A stretch of 64,000 bases of DNA from Planctomicrobium sp051465645 (GCF_051465645.1 NZ_CP195790.1:3286001-3350000); one strand, 5' to 3'; numbered from the stretch's first letter, positions 53,379 through 63,182 are shown. The notes: generated from the sequence alone by a model not told the origin. A program made the numbers and translations.

Positions 53379-56072
53379 CTACTTGTTGCTTCTATCGTGG
53401 CTCAGCTTTAAGGCCGGTTTCAAGTACACCGCAGTTGGACTCTCCGCCAAGTTGGCGACTTCGTCGGGTGTGCCACTGGCGATGATTCGGCCGCCTTCTT
53501 CACCCGCTCCAGGACCAAGATCGATTACCCAGTCCACCTGTGCGATCACCCGCATGTCGTGTTCGACGACGACTACTGTGTTACCGGCGTCGACGAGGCC
53601 TTGTAAATGATGCATCAACCGATCGATGTCGGCAGGATGAAGGCCAGCAGTCGGCTCATCGAGAATATACAGCGTATTGCCACGCTGCGCGCGTTGGAGT
53701 TCGGTCGCCAACTTGATCCGCTGCGCTTCGCCACCCGAGAGTTCCGTCGCGGGCTGCCCCAGTCGCAGATAGCCAAGTCCTATCTCGCGTAGCACGTCGA
53801 GCGGCCGCAGCACTTGCGGTTCATCGCCGAAGAACCGACAAGCTTCGTCGACGGTCATCTCCAGCACTTGTGCGATGTTGCGGCCGTGCCATTCGACTTC
53901 GAGCGTCTGCGGATTGTACCGGGTGCCGTGACAGGTCGAGCAGGGCGCGTAGACGCTAGGGAGGAACAACAACTCAACCATCACAAAGCCTTCACCCTCG
54001 CAGGTCGGACAACGTCCCTCAGTGACGTTGAACGAGAACCTGCCTACGCCGTAGCGCCGACGTTTTGCCATCGGGGTTTCGGAAAAAAGACGACGAACAT
54101 GATCGAACAGGCCGCTATAGGTTGCCAAATTCGAGCGCGGCGTTCGCCCGATCGGCTTCTGGTCTACCTGAACAAGGCGGCGAATGTGTTCCATGCCGTC
54201 CACAATACGCCCTTCAGCGGCTGATTGACGGTCTATGAGCAGTGAATCAACCTCATCCTCGTCTGGAGCAGCAAGTGGCCGCCCGAGACGCTCGCTCACC
54301 AGTTCAGGTAAAGCTTGGCTAACGAGACTAGACTTGCCCGAGCCGGAAACTCCTGTGACAGCGGTCAAGCAGGCAATTGGGAACGCCACGTCGATGCCAC
54401 GCAGGTTATTGCGTCTCATGCCTTCGAGTAGCAACCACCCTCTAGGCACTCGCAGCGTCCGCTCAACCGTAGTCGGTATGTCGAATAAGTAGCGACGCGT
54501 TATTGAGGCATCGACATCGTTCAGCCCTGCGGGCGGCCCGCTGTAAAGAATGCTTCCCCCCTTCTCGCCAGCGACCGGCCCAACATCCACCAGCCATTCG
54601 GCTTGGCGGATGAGATCGAGATCATGTTCGACCACAAAGAGCGAGTTGCCCGAGGACTTGAGTCGCTGGAGGATTGCGAGCAATGCCTCACCGTCCGCCG
54701 GATGCAGCCCCGCCGATGGTTCGTCGAGTACATAGACCACGCCAAATAATTCCGAGGACAATTGGGTGGCCAGCCGCAGGCGTTGCAATTCGCCCGACGA
54801 TAACGTCGGCGTGCTGCGGTCCATCGAAAGATAGCCGAGCCCAAGATCGATGAGCGGCGCGAGGCGTTCGAGCAATTCAGAAGCTAATCGCTGGGCCGCG
54901 ATGAGTTTTTCTTCAGAGAGGTTTGGAGTGCGTCGCACATCCGGAGCACTCTTATGCGCCGATCCGCCTGCAGCCACCCGACGCTCGATGGCGGCCGTGC
55001 GAGCCTTCTTGCCGAGAACGTGGTCCGATAAATTTGCACCGCCCACGCCGAGTTGCCCATGCGCGATGGGCGTTAGCAGTGCTCTGAGTTTTAGGAACGA
55101 CAGATCCCCGAGTTCGGCGATGTCGAGCCCCGCAAACTTCACCGATAGGGCTGCGCGCGTCAACCGCTTCCCCTGACACGTCGAGCAGTCTCGGCCGACA
55201 ATGAATCGCGACACGCGTTTTTTCATCAACGCGCTTTTCGTATTGGCGAACGTCTCCAAGACGTAGCGGCGGGCGCTCGTGAACGTACCCTGATAGCTCG
55301 GCTCCATACGGCTCTTGACGGCGGCTCGCGTTTCCTGCGGCGTGAAGCCCGCGTACACCGGTACGGTCGGTTGCTCGTCCGTGAACAGAATCCAATCGCG
55401 GTCCTTCTTCGCCAAATCGCGCCAAGGAGTGTCGACATCGTACCCAAGCGATACCAAAATATCGCGTAGATTCTGGCCGTGCCACGCTGGCGGCCAGGCC
55501 GCGATCGCGCGCTCACGAATAGTCAGCGAATCGTCGAGCACCATCGATTTTTCGTTCGCATCGTAGACCCTCCCTAGTCCATGGCAGGTTGGGCACGCCC
55601 CCTGCACAGTATTCGGCGAAAAATCCTCCGCATAGAGCATCGGCTGATTTCGCGGATATTCGCCCGCGCGGGAGTAAAGCATGCGGACCAGGCTGGACAG
55701 CGTCGTGACACTGCCGACTGACGACCGTGCGTTCGGAGAACTCCGCTGCTGCTGAAGTGCCACTGCGGGGGGCAAACCAGTAATTGAATTCACTTCCGGA
55801 ACGCCAGCCTGGTCGATTAATCGCCGCGCGTAGGGAGCGACTGATTCAAAGTATCGGCGTTGCGCTTCGGCGTAGAGCGTGCCGAATGCGAGCGAAGACT
55901 TGCCGGAGCCGGAGATTCCTGTAAACACAACGAACGCGTTGCGCGGAATGTCGACATTCACGTTCTTCAGATTGTTTTCACGCGCGCCTCGCACCTGTAC
56001 GCAATCGGATCGTTCCGTCAGTTCATTGCGAGCAGCGGCCGATGGGGTGGATGAGTTTCTGATGTCTTGCAT
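53379..56072 (-). CDS. UvrA paralogue lacking the UvrB-binding domain (UvrA2-like)
   Basis: 897 residues, convergent with uvrB. Two ABC modules: Walker A GISGSGKSSLAFGTLYAEAQ near residue 51 and GVSGSGKSSLVSQALPELV near residue 590, signatures LSSGELQRLRLA and LSGGEAQRIKLA, and zinc-finger CPTCHGLG, CSTCQGKRL, CPTCEGEGF and CSTCHGTRY. After NPRSSVGS-like RSSVGSVTTLSSLVRMLYSR the protein passes straight to GACPTCHGLG, skipping the roughly 100-residue UvrB-interaction domain of true UvrA. That is the mark of UvrA2/DrrC-like proteins linked to drug resistance or DNA-adduct tolerance. Confidence 0.9.
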   Translation of the reverse strand: MQDIRNSSTPSAAARNELTERSDCVQVRGARENNLKNVNVDIPRNAFVVFTGISGSGKSSLAFGTLYAEAQRRYFESVAPYARRLIDQAGVPEVNSITGLPPAVALQQQRSSPNARSSVGSVTTLSSLVRMLYSRAGEYPRNQPMLYAEDFSPNTVQGACPTCHGLGRVYDANEKSMVLDDSLTIRERAIAAWPPAWHGQNLRDILVSLGYDVDTPWRDLAKKDRDWILFTDEQPTVPVYAGFTPQETRAAVKSRMEPSYQGTFTSARRYVLETFANTKSALMKKRVSRFIVGRDCSTCQGKRLTRAALSVKFAGLDIAELGDLSFLKLRALLTPIAHGQLGVGGANLSDHVLGKKARTAAIERRVAAGGSAHKSAPDVRRTPNLSEEKLIAAQRLASELLERLAPLIDLGLGYLSMDRSTPTLSSGELQRLRLATQLSSELFGVVYVLDEPSAGLHPADGEALLAILQRLKSSGNSLFVVEHDLDLIRQAEWLVDVGPVAGEKGGSILYSGPPAGLNDVDASITRRYLFDIPTTVERTLRVPRGWLLLEGMRRNNLRGIDVAFPIACLTAVTGVSGSGKSSLVSQALPELVSERLGRPLAAPDEDEVDSLLIDRQSAAEGRIVDGMEHIRRLVQVDQKPIGRTPRSNLATYSGLFDHVRRLFSETPMAKRRRYGVGRFSFNVTEGRCPTCEGEGFVMVELLFLPSVYAPCSTCHGTRYNPQTLEVEWHGRNIAQVLEMTVDEACRFFGDEPQVLRPLDVLREIGLGYLRLGQPATELSGGEAQRIKLATELQRAQRGNTLYILDEPTAGLHPADIDRLMHHLQGLVDAGNTVVVVEHDMRVIAQVDWVIDLGPGAGEEGGRIIASGTPDEVANLAESPTAVYLKPALKLSHDRSNK

Positions 56073-56634
56073 GTGCTGGAGCGTCCTTCAGGCATACTGT
56101 GGGGGAGTATGTGCATCTTGGTATGGTACGACTCCGGCTGTGAATAGGCAAATAGAGTGTTTCGCTGTTCAAGAACGCCCTGCCGCTACTCGGAATGAAT
56201 ACCATTCGGCACCGGATTCGCGATTCTCGCTTGAAAAACTGGCCCCGAATGAGGTTAATGGGCTAGTTGGCAAGCCCAAGTTGTGTTCGAGCAACGAATT
56301 ACGCGCGAGGTGACCGTGCGGGCTTCTCTTGCCTGCACTTGAATGGTTGAGGCTTATCAACCGGTTGAAGAATTGCTGTCAGCCTCCTCCGCACGGCAAC
56401 GGTTCGTTAGAATCCGTCGATAGAGGATTTCGAGCACTCCGCAGGGACGATTCGATGACGCGGGAACGACACGGCGGTGAGCGGCAGGATGGGCCTTCTG
56501 CATCGACGGCCCCACGGTGGCGGCGCGCCTTTTGCTCCAGGGGGCTTGCCGATCAAATTCTCGTCGGTCTGATCGCTGAATTAAGTTGTCAACGGCCCAT
56601 TGCCAGTGCGTGATCAGCCGTCGTTGCAATGACC
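56073..56634. other. Gene-poor region between uvrA2 and frmR
   Basis: About 560 bases. Short open frames have no recognisable domain and may be remnants. The frmR promoter begins at its right end. Confidence 0.45.
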
Positions 56635-56663
56635 TATAATTCTAATGGCAGTTATGCCCCATA
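56635..56663 (+). promoter_or_regulatory. Candidate promoter and operator of the frmR-like gene
   Basis: A consensus -10 TATAAT (56635-56640) without a clear -35 is followed after 12 bases by TATGCCCCATA (56653-56663), an inverted repeat with a C-rich centre. CsoR/RcnR/FrmR repressors bind such G/C-tract sites, so autoregulation is likely. Confidence 0.5.
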
Positions 56664-56693
56664 GGACGCCTCAGACGGAGCTTGTGAAATTCC

Positions 56694-56984
56694 ATGCCAT
56701 ACACACCTGAAGAAAGGAAGCGGGCTGTCACACGCCTTCGCCGCATTCGGGGGCAAGCGGAAGCCCTGATACGTGCCGTCGAGGCGGGCACAAATTGTGC
56801 TGATTTGTTGCAGCAGATCGTCGCCATGCGGGGGGCGACGAATGGTTTGGTAGCGGAGGTCTTTGAGAGCTACCTGCGAGCAACATTCGGCAGTGTCGAT
56901 GAAGCCGGGAAGTGGCACCCCAACAATGACGTTGCTGAAGATATCGAGGCGGTCATGAAAATCATGCGAACCCACATGAAATGA
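56694..56984 (+). CDS. frmR: FrmR-like formaldehyde-sensing repressor (CsoR/RcnR family)
   Basis: 96 residues, an all-helical tetrameric repressor. The sequence tracks E. coli FrmR closely (RRIRGQAEALIRAVE, LLQQIVAMRGATNGLVAEV). Pro2 and Cys35, the pair that formaldehyde cross-links in FrmR, are both present. The metal-ligand His60 of FrmR/RcnR is Tyr here, which argues for formaldehyde over metal sensing. The formaldehyde dehydrogenase gene lies 1.2 kb away on the opposite strand and has a fitting operator. The function is strongly supported by context. Confidence 0.88.
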   Translation: MPYTPEERKRAVTRLRRIRGQAEALIRAVEAGTNCADLLQQIVAMRGATNGLVAEVFESYLRATFGSVDEAGKWHPNNDVAEDIEAVMKIMRTHMK

Positions 56985-57025
56985 GTACATGGATCATCGG
57001 TCCTCGCGAGGTTGGAGGGGAGCAG

Positions 57026-58003
57026 TTAGGTAGTGGACGACCCGCGAACCGTCATGGCAGGTGAGGTGTCGTCAGCCACACTATCCAAAAAAGTGGCCGA
57101 TGGCACGAAGAACAGGTTTCCGGTAACAGCACGGCTGAAATCCAGTAACCGGTCATAATTTCCTGGGGGCTTGCCGACGAACATGTTCTCCAACATCTGC
57201 TCGATGGTCCTGGGAGAACGGCTGTAGCCGATGAAATAGGTACCGAATTCACCTCCGGCTCGGCCGAAGGGCATGTTGTCCCGCAGAATCTTGACCTCCT
57301 GGCCGTTTTCCACGACTTTCGTAAGGACATTGTGTGCGTACGGAGCCTTCTTGGCGTCAACGGTTTCGACGTCCGACAGTTTGGCGCGGCCAATGATGCG
57401 CTCCTGTTCCTCCGTTGAGAGCGCGTTCCATCCGGCCAAATCATGCAAGTACTTTTGCACGATCACATAGCTTCCACCGGTAAACGCCGTATCTTCTTCT
57501 CCGACGAGCGTGGAGTCTGGCGCAAGCTGTCCGGTTGGATTTTCCGTTCCATCGACAAAGCCCAAGAGGTCGCGGGCGTCGAAGTAACGAAAGCCATGAA
57601 CCTCATCCACCATGGAAATCGCGTCTCCCAGATATGTCGCGATCTGCGTCCCCAGCTCGAAGCAAAGGTCGAAGTGCTGGGCGCGAATGTGGAACAAGAG
57701 ATCGCCAGGTGTGGCGACGGCCTGGCGTTCTGGGGTGAGGATCTCGCGAAACGGGTGCAACTCCTTCGGTCGCAGTGGACCGAAGATGCGATCCCACGCT
57801 CCGCTTCCGATCCCCATCACACAAGACAGACCGGGCTCCGCTGCGCGAAAGCCCACGGCACGGGCGAGCGCAGAGAGGTCACTGCACAATGAGCGAACCC
57901 TCTCCCTCGAATCAGCACCGGGGTGAATGGTGGCGACCAGAAAGAGCGCAGCTCGCGTTAAAGGTGCGTTGACTGGCTGTGGAACTGGACGCTCTGTCAT
58001 CAT
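57026..58003 (-). CDS. DyP-type heme peroxidase
   Basis: 325 residues of the dye-decolorizing peroxidase family (YfeX-like). The catalytic aspartate motif is GFVDGTENPTG (GxxDG), the proximal-heme region includes RKSPRT-like YSRSPRTIEQMLENM, and the conserved VIVQKYLHDLAGWNAL is present. It would reduce peroxides with various donors in the cytoplasm. It lies between frmR and fdhA, so it may help with oxidative stress during formaldehyde exposure. It seems to be transcribed separately from fdhA with a 220-base gap. Confidence 0.9.
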   Translation of the reverse strand: MMTERPVPQPVNAPLTRAALFLVATIHPGADSRERVRSLCSDLSALARAVGFRAAEPGLSCVMGIGSGAWDRIFGPLRPKELHPFREILTPERQAVATPGDLLFHIRAQHFDLCFELGTQIATYLGDAISMVDEVHGFRYFDARDLLGFVDGTENPTGQLAPDSTLVGEEDTAFTGGSYVIVQKYLHDLAGWNALSTEEQERIIGRAKLSDVETVDAKKAPYAHNVLTKVVENGQEVKILRDNMPFGRAGGEFGTYFIGYSRSPRTIEQMLENMFVGKPPGNYDRLLDFSRAVTGNLFFVPSATFLDSVADDTSPAMTVRGSSTT

Positions 58004-58224
58004 TTCATTACTCAGAAAATACTGTGGAGCGACCCGCCGAGCACTTCGGTGACATTAGGAGCGAGTCCGGGCGATCAAGCGCCGAACCGACTCGCACGAT
58101 CTTCCAAAAGTTCGAAACCCGCCAACAGTCACTTGCGCAACGATTGGCGGGTTCGAGACGGCTGATAAACTGATTCAGACCTCGTTGCGACTGTGGTTCT
58201 GCACGAAGAAATTGCACAAGAGGC

Positions 58225-59427
58225 TTATGCAGACTTTTTGACGCTCCCGTGCGGATCGATGACGAATTTCTTTGGCGAGCCCTCGCTGAACGTCGCGTAG
58301 GCTTTCGGCGCGTCCTCCAGGCTAATGACCTCGGTGTTGAGCATTGCGCTCAGATAGGGCATCCGGTCCCATAAAATCGCCATCATGAGATCCCGGTTGT
58401 AGTGCATAATTGGTGCTTGCCCGGCGGTCATTTTCGGCGACTTGATCCAAGCCTTGCCGAAATCAATGGGAAGCTGACCACGCTTCGTCAGCTCTGTACT
58501 TGCTCCTGGGTCGGGATGGGCATAGATACCGGGGATGCCGATCGCTCCTCCTGCCCGCACCACTTCAAGCAGCGTGTTGACGACCGCGTCAGAGTGTTCC
58601 TTGTTCGCATCGGGACCGTTGCCGTGGGCCTCAAGCCCAACGCAGTCAACGCCACAGTCCACTTCGCGTTTACCAAGGATCGCCTCGATCTGGTCCGCGA
58701 CCGGCGTGTCGAGATTGAGATTGACAATCTCGCAACCGTTTTTCTTCACCAAATCCAGCCGTGCCAGGTTGTGATCAGCCACGATGATGCAAGACGCCCC
58801 AAGCAAACGGGCTCCCGCAGCGGCGCAACGTCCAACCGGACCGGCACCGGCGATGTAGACGGTCGAGCCCACCTTTGCCCCGGCCTCGATCAAGCCGTGG
58901 AAGCCTGTCGGCAGGATGTCGGACAACAGCGTGAGATCGCGAATCTTCTCCATCGCCTGCTGCGCATCTGGGAATGCCAGCAAGTTCCAGTCGGCGTATG
59001 GCACCATCAGATAGTCGGACTGGCCACCCTGCCAGCCACCAAGGTTGAACCCATACGCGCCGCAATCAACCTCGTCGTTGACGTTGAGGCAGACATCGGT
59101 ATGCCGTTCCTTGCAGTTGCGGCAACGGCCGCAGGAGACGTTGAACGGTACGGAGCAGATGTCGCCTTTCTTGATGAATTCCACGTCCGGACCGACTTCG
59201 ATGACTTCACCAGTCATCTCATGTCCCATCACCATCCCCTTCGGCGCGGAGAAGCGACCGTGATAGATATGTTGGTCGCTGCCGCAGATGTTGGTCGTCA
59301 CGATCTTTAGAATCGCACCGTGATTGGCCTTCTTTCCCTTCGGCGTTACCAGCTTGGGGTAGTCAAAAGTCTGCAACTCCATCTTCCGAGGGCCCTGAAA
59401 GGTAATTACGCGATTTCCACTGGCCAT
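58225..59427 (-). CDS. fdhA: Glutathione-independent formaldehyde dehydrogenase
   Basis: 400 residues of the zinc alcohol dehydrogenase family, closest in pattern to Pseudomonas putida FDH. It oxidises formaldehyde to formate with tightly bound NAD and no glutathione. Visible are the catalytic zinc ligand region NICGSDQHIYHG, GHEMTGEV, the structural zinc cysteines CGRCRNCKERHTDVC, the NAD fold GAGPVGRCA and the family-typical DCGVDCVGLEAHG. The start has an ideal GGAGG site. Its promoter carries a FrmR-type operator (listed separately). Confidence 0.95.
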   Translation of the reverse strand: MASGNRVITFQGPRKMELQTFDYPKLVTPKGKKANHGAILKIVTTNICGSDQHIYHGRFSAPKGMVMGHEMTGEVIEVGPDVEFIKKGDICSVPFNVSCGRCRNCKERHTDVCLNVNDEVDCGAYGFNLGGWQGGQSDYLMVPYADWNLLAFPDAQQAMEKIRDLTLLSDILPTGFHGLIEAGAKVGSTVYIAGAGPVGRCAAAGARLLGASCIIVADHNLARLDLVKKNGCEIVNLNLDTPVADQIEAILGKREVDCGVDCVGLEAHGNGPDANKEHSDAVVNTLLEVVRAGGAIGIPGIYAHPDPGASTELTKRGQLPIDFGKAWIKSPKMTAGQAPIMHYNRDLMMAILWDRMPYLSAMLNTEVISLEDAPKAYATFSEGSPKKFVIDPHGSVKKSA

Positions 59428-59495
59428 GATTCATCCTCCTTTGAGATGGAGCGATCCGGTTGGGATGAGAATCGTCCCGATGGATCGGATCGCAG

Positions 59496-59535
59496 ATACT
59501 CCCCACCAGTATATGGCCGGACAAGAGTTTTGCAA
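59496..59535 (-). promoter_or_regulatory. fdhA promoter with overlapping FrmR-type operator
   Basis: On the minus strand TTGCAA (59535-59530), a 16-base spacer and TATACT (59513-59508) form a good promoter. ATACT and AGTAT (59496-59512) flank a C-rich seven-base centre, the layout of RcnR/FrmR operators, and cover the -10. Repressor binding would block polymerase. Confidence 0.65.
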
Positions 59536-59817
59536 GAACATTCTGCGATTGAGCAAAAAGACTGAGAAACACGCGTACTTGCGTTCACAGTGCATTGGCG
59601 TTGCTCATGGCAACCGATGAGCGTGCTGCACCGTGGTTGAAAGCCACTACGTCAAAAAAACTGGTTTGTTGCCGTCGGTGTTTGTTTTGTTCATGCCGAT
59701 ATTGCTGTGGGCCAGTGCCGCCACACTTTTGCGCGAGGCTTCCGTGCCTTTGAACTTCTCGTAGCGTTCGGTTGAGGTCCGGGAAGGAAGCGAGGGTATT
59801 CCTGAGAGACGACACGC

Positions 59818-60183
59818 TGCGGAGTTCCGATCTACACCCCGGACGCCAGCCGCGCGATGGCCGTCCTCGGCAACTCACCCGATGCCTACCAGCAGACGTG
59901 GCACCTTCCCATCGACGACAACGGTTTGACATACAGCGAATTCAGCAGGCTGGCGGCGGAAATACTCGGCGTTCCTGGCCGCTACAAGATTCTCAAGCGA
60001 TGGCAGCTTTGGCTGGCCAGCCTATTGAGCCGGAAGGCCCGCGACGCTTCGGAGTTGCTGCCACGCTATGAAGTGGTCAACATCTTCGTAACTGACAAAT
60101 TCAAGCGGCGTTTTCCCGATTTTCGCGTCACAACATTTCGAGAAGGACTCAATGTGGTTCGCGACGAAAGAATCAGCTCTTGA
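59818..60183 (+). pseudogene. C-terminal fragment of an NAD-dependent epimerase/dehydratase-like (SDR) gene
   Basis: The frame GVPIYTPDASRAM, then VLGNSPDAYQQTWHLPIDDN is the characteristic C-terminal part of extended SDR proteins, where that segment follows a Rossmann domain. The Rossmann half is missing; upstream sequence in all frames shows no trace of it. About 120 codons remain to a TGA. It is a remnant at the right end of the island, perhaps cut by insertion or deletion. Confidence 0.75.
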
Positions 60184-60507
60184 TGTCTCGCGAGATCAAT
60201 TAGCCAAAGGCTGTCTGCGGCGTGTAACATCAGAAGGATGATTGCCTTCCGTCATCCAGCCGCCGCCTTAGCCCGGCTTCCCAGCCCAGAATCCCGGCGA
60301 CAAAAAGTTCTAACGGTGTCCTGTCACCCCGACCCTGATCAACGCGATTGGATGAGCGGCATTGTCGAGGGAACAAATTTGAGGTGGCGTGCTCAAACCG
60401 CGCCAATAAAGTGAACATGCATATCCTATAAACATAACTTCCGCTCGGTTACGGATTTCTTGCGCAAGATTCCGCACACGGCACTGACGCACGATGTCCT
60501 GACAACC
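60184..60507. other. Junction region between island and right backbone
   Basis: About 320 bases without gene, repeat or tRNA signal that I can see. The change from the SDR remnant to a typical planctomycete gene suggests the island border lies here, but no att sequence was found. Confidence 0.4.
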
Positions 60508-61428
60508 TCAGATTAAGGTGGCGAGGCGGTCGACGCGTTCTTTGGCTTCGACGAGGAAAAGCTGGCGATCGTCTTTGTAACGGGAGCCGCTGCAGAACAC
60601 TTCGAGTCCCAGAGTTCCGGTGTAATGCGGGTTCTTGCGGAGCACTTCGCCGAATTTCTTCCAGTCGACGCTCCCCTCATAGGGCAGTTGATGACGGTCA
60701 GCGTCTCCCGGGTTATCGTGCAGGTGCAGGATGCAGAGTCGGGACGGATTGTTTTCAAGAATTTCGAAGCCGGGTGATTTCACGTTTTCGTGTCCGGTGT
60801 CGTAAGTCAGACCAATCGTCTCGCTTGTGAAATGTCCCAGAAACTTTGTCAGGACTTCGTCGTAGTCTTTGCGCTGCCCATTCTCGAGCCCGATCTTCAC
60901 CTTTCGGGCGGCGGCATATTCTTCCAGAACCTTCACGCTTTCAATGCCATTCAAGAGCATCTGATCCCGCTTTTCATCGTGCGGAATATCGTAGGGAAGC
61001 AGCAGGTGCAGCGTCATCGCAGGAATGCTCAACGCTTGAGCGGCGTCGAGAGCTTTCTGGCACTGTTTAACGCCATCCAGTCGGTTGCTTTCATCGAGCG
61101 AGAAGAGTCGGTCACCTTGCGGAGAGGGGGCGTGAATCCAGTCGATCGTCAGGTTATAGCGGTGCAGCAGTTTCTCGATTGCAGACACCCCTTCTGGAGT
61201 GTCGTACTGACAGTACTTTGCCCCGTCGATCGAGATGATGTCGAACCCAACGTCCTTAATTCGGGCGACTGCCTCAGCAAACGGAATTTTGTTATCAAAC
61301 CCGCAGTTCATCGACGTCTTGAGCTTTGGCACGGGCGTTTCCGCGGCCGTCGAGATACGACCGCTTTGAAGTGCGAAGAATGTTGCACCAGCCAGGCTAC
61401 CCAAAAATTCGCGACGGTCGAGACGCAT
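60508..61428 (-). CDS. Exported sugar-phosphate isomerase/epimerase-like TIM-barrel protein
   Basis: 306 residues. The N-terminus MRLDRREFLGSLAGATFFAL has a twin-arginine-type signal (RREFLG), so it is probably exported folded. The rest is an AP-endonuclease-2/xylose-isomerase-like barrel: EAVARIKDVGFDIISIDG, VKIGLENGQ, GLTYDTGHENV, HLHDN and GTLGLEVF, with metal-binding Glu, Asp and His. Similar proteins are hydroxypyruvate isomerase-like or inosose dehydratase-like. Substrate unknown. Confidence 0.87.
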   Translation of the reverse strand: MRLDRREFLGSLAGATFFALQSGRISTAAETPVPKLKTSMNCGFDNKIPFAEAVARIKDVGFDIISIDGAKYCQYDTPEGVSAIEKLLHRYNLTIDWIHAPSPQGDRLFSLDESNRLDGVKQCQKALDAAQALSIPAMTLHLLLPYDIPHDEKRDQMLLNGIESVKVLEEYAAARKVKIGLENGQRKDYDEVLTKFLGHFTSETIGLTYDTGHENVKSPGFEILENNPSRLCILHLHDNPGDADRHQLPYEGSVDWKKFGEVLRKNPHYTGTLGLEVFCSGSRYKDDRQLFLVEAKERVDRLATLI

Positions 61429-61930
61429 GATTTCTCCAAAGCAGAATCACTGATCGAGGCCACATTACGAACGCATTACAGAAAAACAATCTTCTCACTA
61501 CTGCAGAATATCCACAGCTGTGCCACGTTCCCTGTGCGCCCGACGATACTGCTTAATTCACTAAGCAGCAATCTGAAACTCAGATTGCAAACTTCCCCAA
61601 CTCGTACCGCCCGCCGCCACAAAAGCAGCACCTAAAGATTCATCTCTCAACCGGAACTTCTGGCATAATTTCCCCGCCGGAAATATTCGTTCCCCCCGCC
61701 TCAAGCCTACGGGCAAAAACGCAGGCATTGCTCAATTCTTTTCACTCCATTGCGCCAAGCCTCAAGAAACTCAATCCCAAGAGCAGTGAACACTTAGAAC
61801 GTCCTCTTCTTCTGCTGGCAGTTCCCCAAAAGCGTTTCTATGATCGTATCGCCAATGACTGAATCGTATACCACTAGTTCCAATAAGACTCATTGGCCGG
61901 TCATTTTTGCTAGTCATAAGGGGAGTATTC
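61429..61930. other. Intergenic region before the second DUF1559 gene
   Basis: About 500 bases between divergent genes with no gene, clear promoter or repeat recognised. Confidence 0.5.
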
Positions 61931-62959
61931 ATGTTGACGTTAACAGGTGCAAAAACGCATCGGCGGGCAAAAGGCGCATTCACGCTGATTGAGCTGCTGG
62001 TCGTGATCGCGATCATTGCCATTCTGATCGCCCTGCTTCTCCCTGCCGTGCAACAGGCGCGTGAAGCCGCTCGACGCAGCCAGTGTAAGAACCATCTGAA
62101 ACAGATCGGCCTGGCCCTGCACAACTATCACGACACGCATCTCACCTTCCCACCTGGTTCCAATGGTGGATCGACAACAGCAGAAGTGCCGTTTCTCGTT
62201 CCAAACTGGCGTCTGCATCTCTTCCCACAGATTGAACAGACTGCGCTCTACAACAAGCTGGACTTCATGTCTGCAACCCGAAACTTTGCAGGGAGCGGTT
62301 CGACGACGAACAGCAACTTGCTGGGCGGCCACGTCGTGCCAATTTACGCGTGCCCTTCCAGCTCTCTGGATCCGAATGGAACCCCACTTCCGAGCGGGGC
62401 CCAAAATGTGAAGCGTATTCAGGTTCCGATGTACGTTGGTGTCGCAGGGGCATCGATCGGAAGTGCCCCGGAGTTTCCTGTTGGGAAGAATGTCGGATTC
62501 GCAAACAGCTACGGAATCTATACCAACAACGGCATGTTGCAGTGGAACTACAGCGTTCGGATGAAGGACTGTACTGACGGCACATCAAACACCTTAATCG
62601 TCGCCGAACAGTCCGGAATGGTAGGAACCTCAGATATTCGTTCAGGCTATTATGGCGGCTACATCGGCGCGACCTTCCCTTCACCAGTGACATCGACCGC
62701 TCAAACCGCTCCCGGAATTGGTTCGATTGTCTGGTCTGTGGGGCTCTCCAGCTTCCGCTTGAGACTGAACCCAACGAGTGCTTCGACCGGTTCAACCAAC
62801 TCTTACAATCCAAATACCGCGTGGAACTCAATGCACACTGGCGGGATTCATGCACTCCTGTCAGACGGTGCAGTGCGATTCATCTCTGAGAACTCAGACA
62901 TGGACACACTCAGAAGCCTCGCAGCTCGTAACGATGGTCTGGTTGTAGGAGAGTTCTAG
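61931..62959 (+). CDS. DUF1559 protein with prepilin-like N-terminus
   Basis: 342 residues from the ATG at 61931 with a GGGGAG site. After AKGA comes the pilin-like FTLIELLVVIAIIAILIALL helix and the family-invariant QQAREAARRSQCKNHL. HNYHDTHLTFPPGS and the C-terminal H-x9-DG motif (HTGGIHALLSDGAVRF) complete the family pattern. The region near residue 140 (VPIYACPSS) is also typical. A small lipoprotein follows, mirroring the pair at 18 kb. Function unknown. Confidence 0.93.
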   Translation: MLTLTGAKTHRRAKGAFTLIELLVVIAIIAILIALLLPAVQQAREAARRSQCKNHLKQIGLALHNYHDTHLTFPPGSNGGSTTAEVPFLVPNWRLHLFPQIEQTALYNKLDFMSATRNFAGSGSTTNSNLLGGHVVPIYACPSSSLDPNGTPLPSGAQNVKRIQVPMYVGVAGASIGSAPEFPVGKNVGFANSYGIYTNNGMLQWNYSVRMKDCTDGTSNTLIVAEQSGMVGTSDIRSGYYGGYIGATFPSPVTSTAQTAPGIGSIVWSVGLSSFRLRLNPTSASTGSTNSYNPNTAWNSMHTGGIHALLSDGAVRFISENSDMDTLRSLAARNDGLVVGEF

Positions 62960-63182
62960 AGCAGTTTGCTCTACCGAGTGCCCGCGCAGCGGAAGCGTGG
63001 AAATGATTTCGCAAGGTGTTCTAGACCAGCCAGGTCCAGAACTCCGTTTCCAGGTGCTCGTGTGCGAGAGACTCGATTGTTGAGAGTCTGAAGAATCAAT
63101 TCTTGAAAACGATGACGCAGAAGCACCGCTGTGCTCTCCAACCGGTTTGTGCAGCGGTGTCTCTGTTTTGGAGCTTGTGGAA

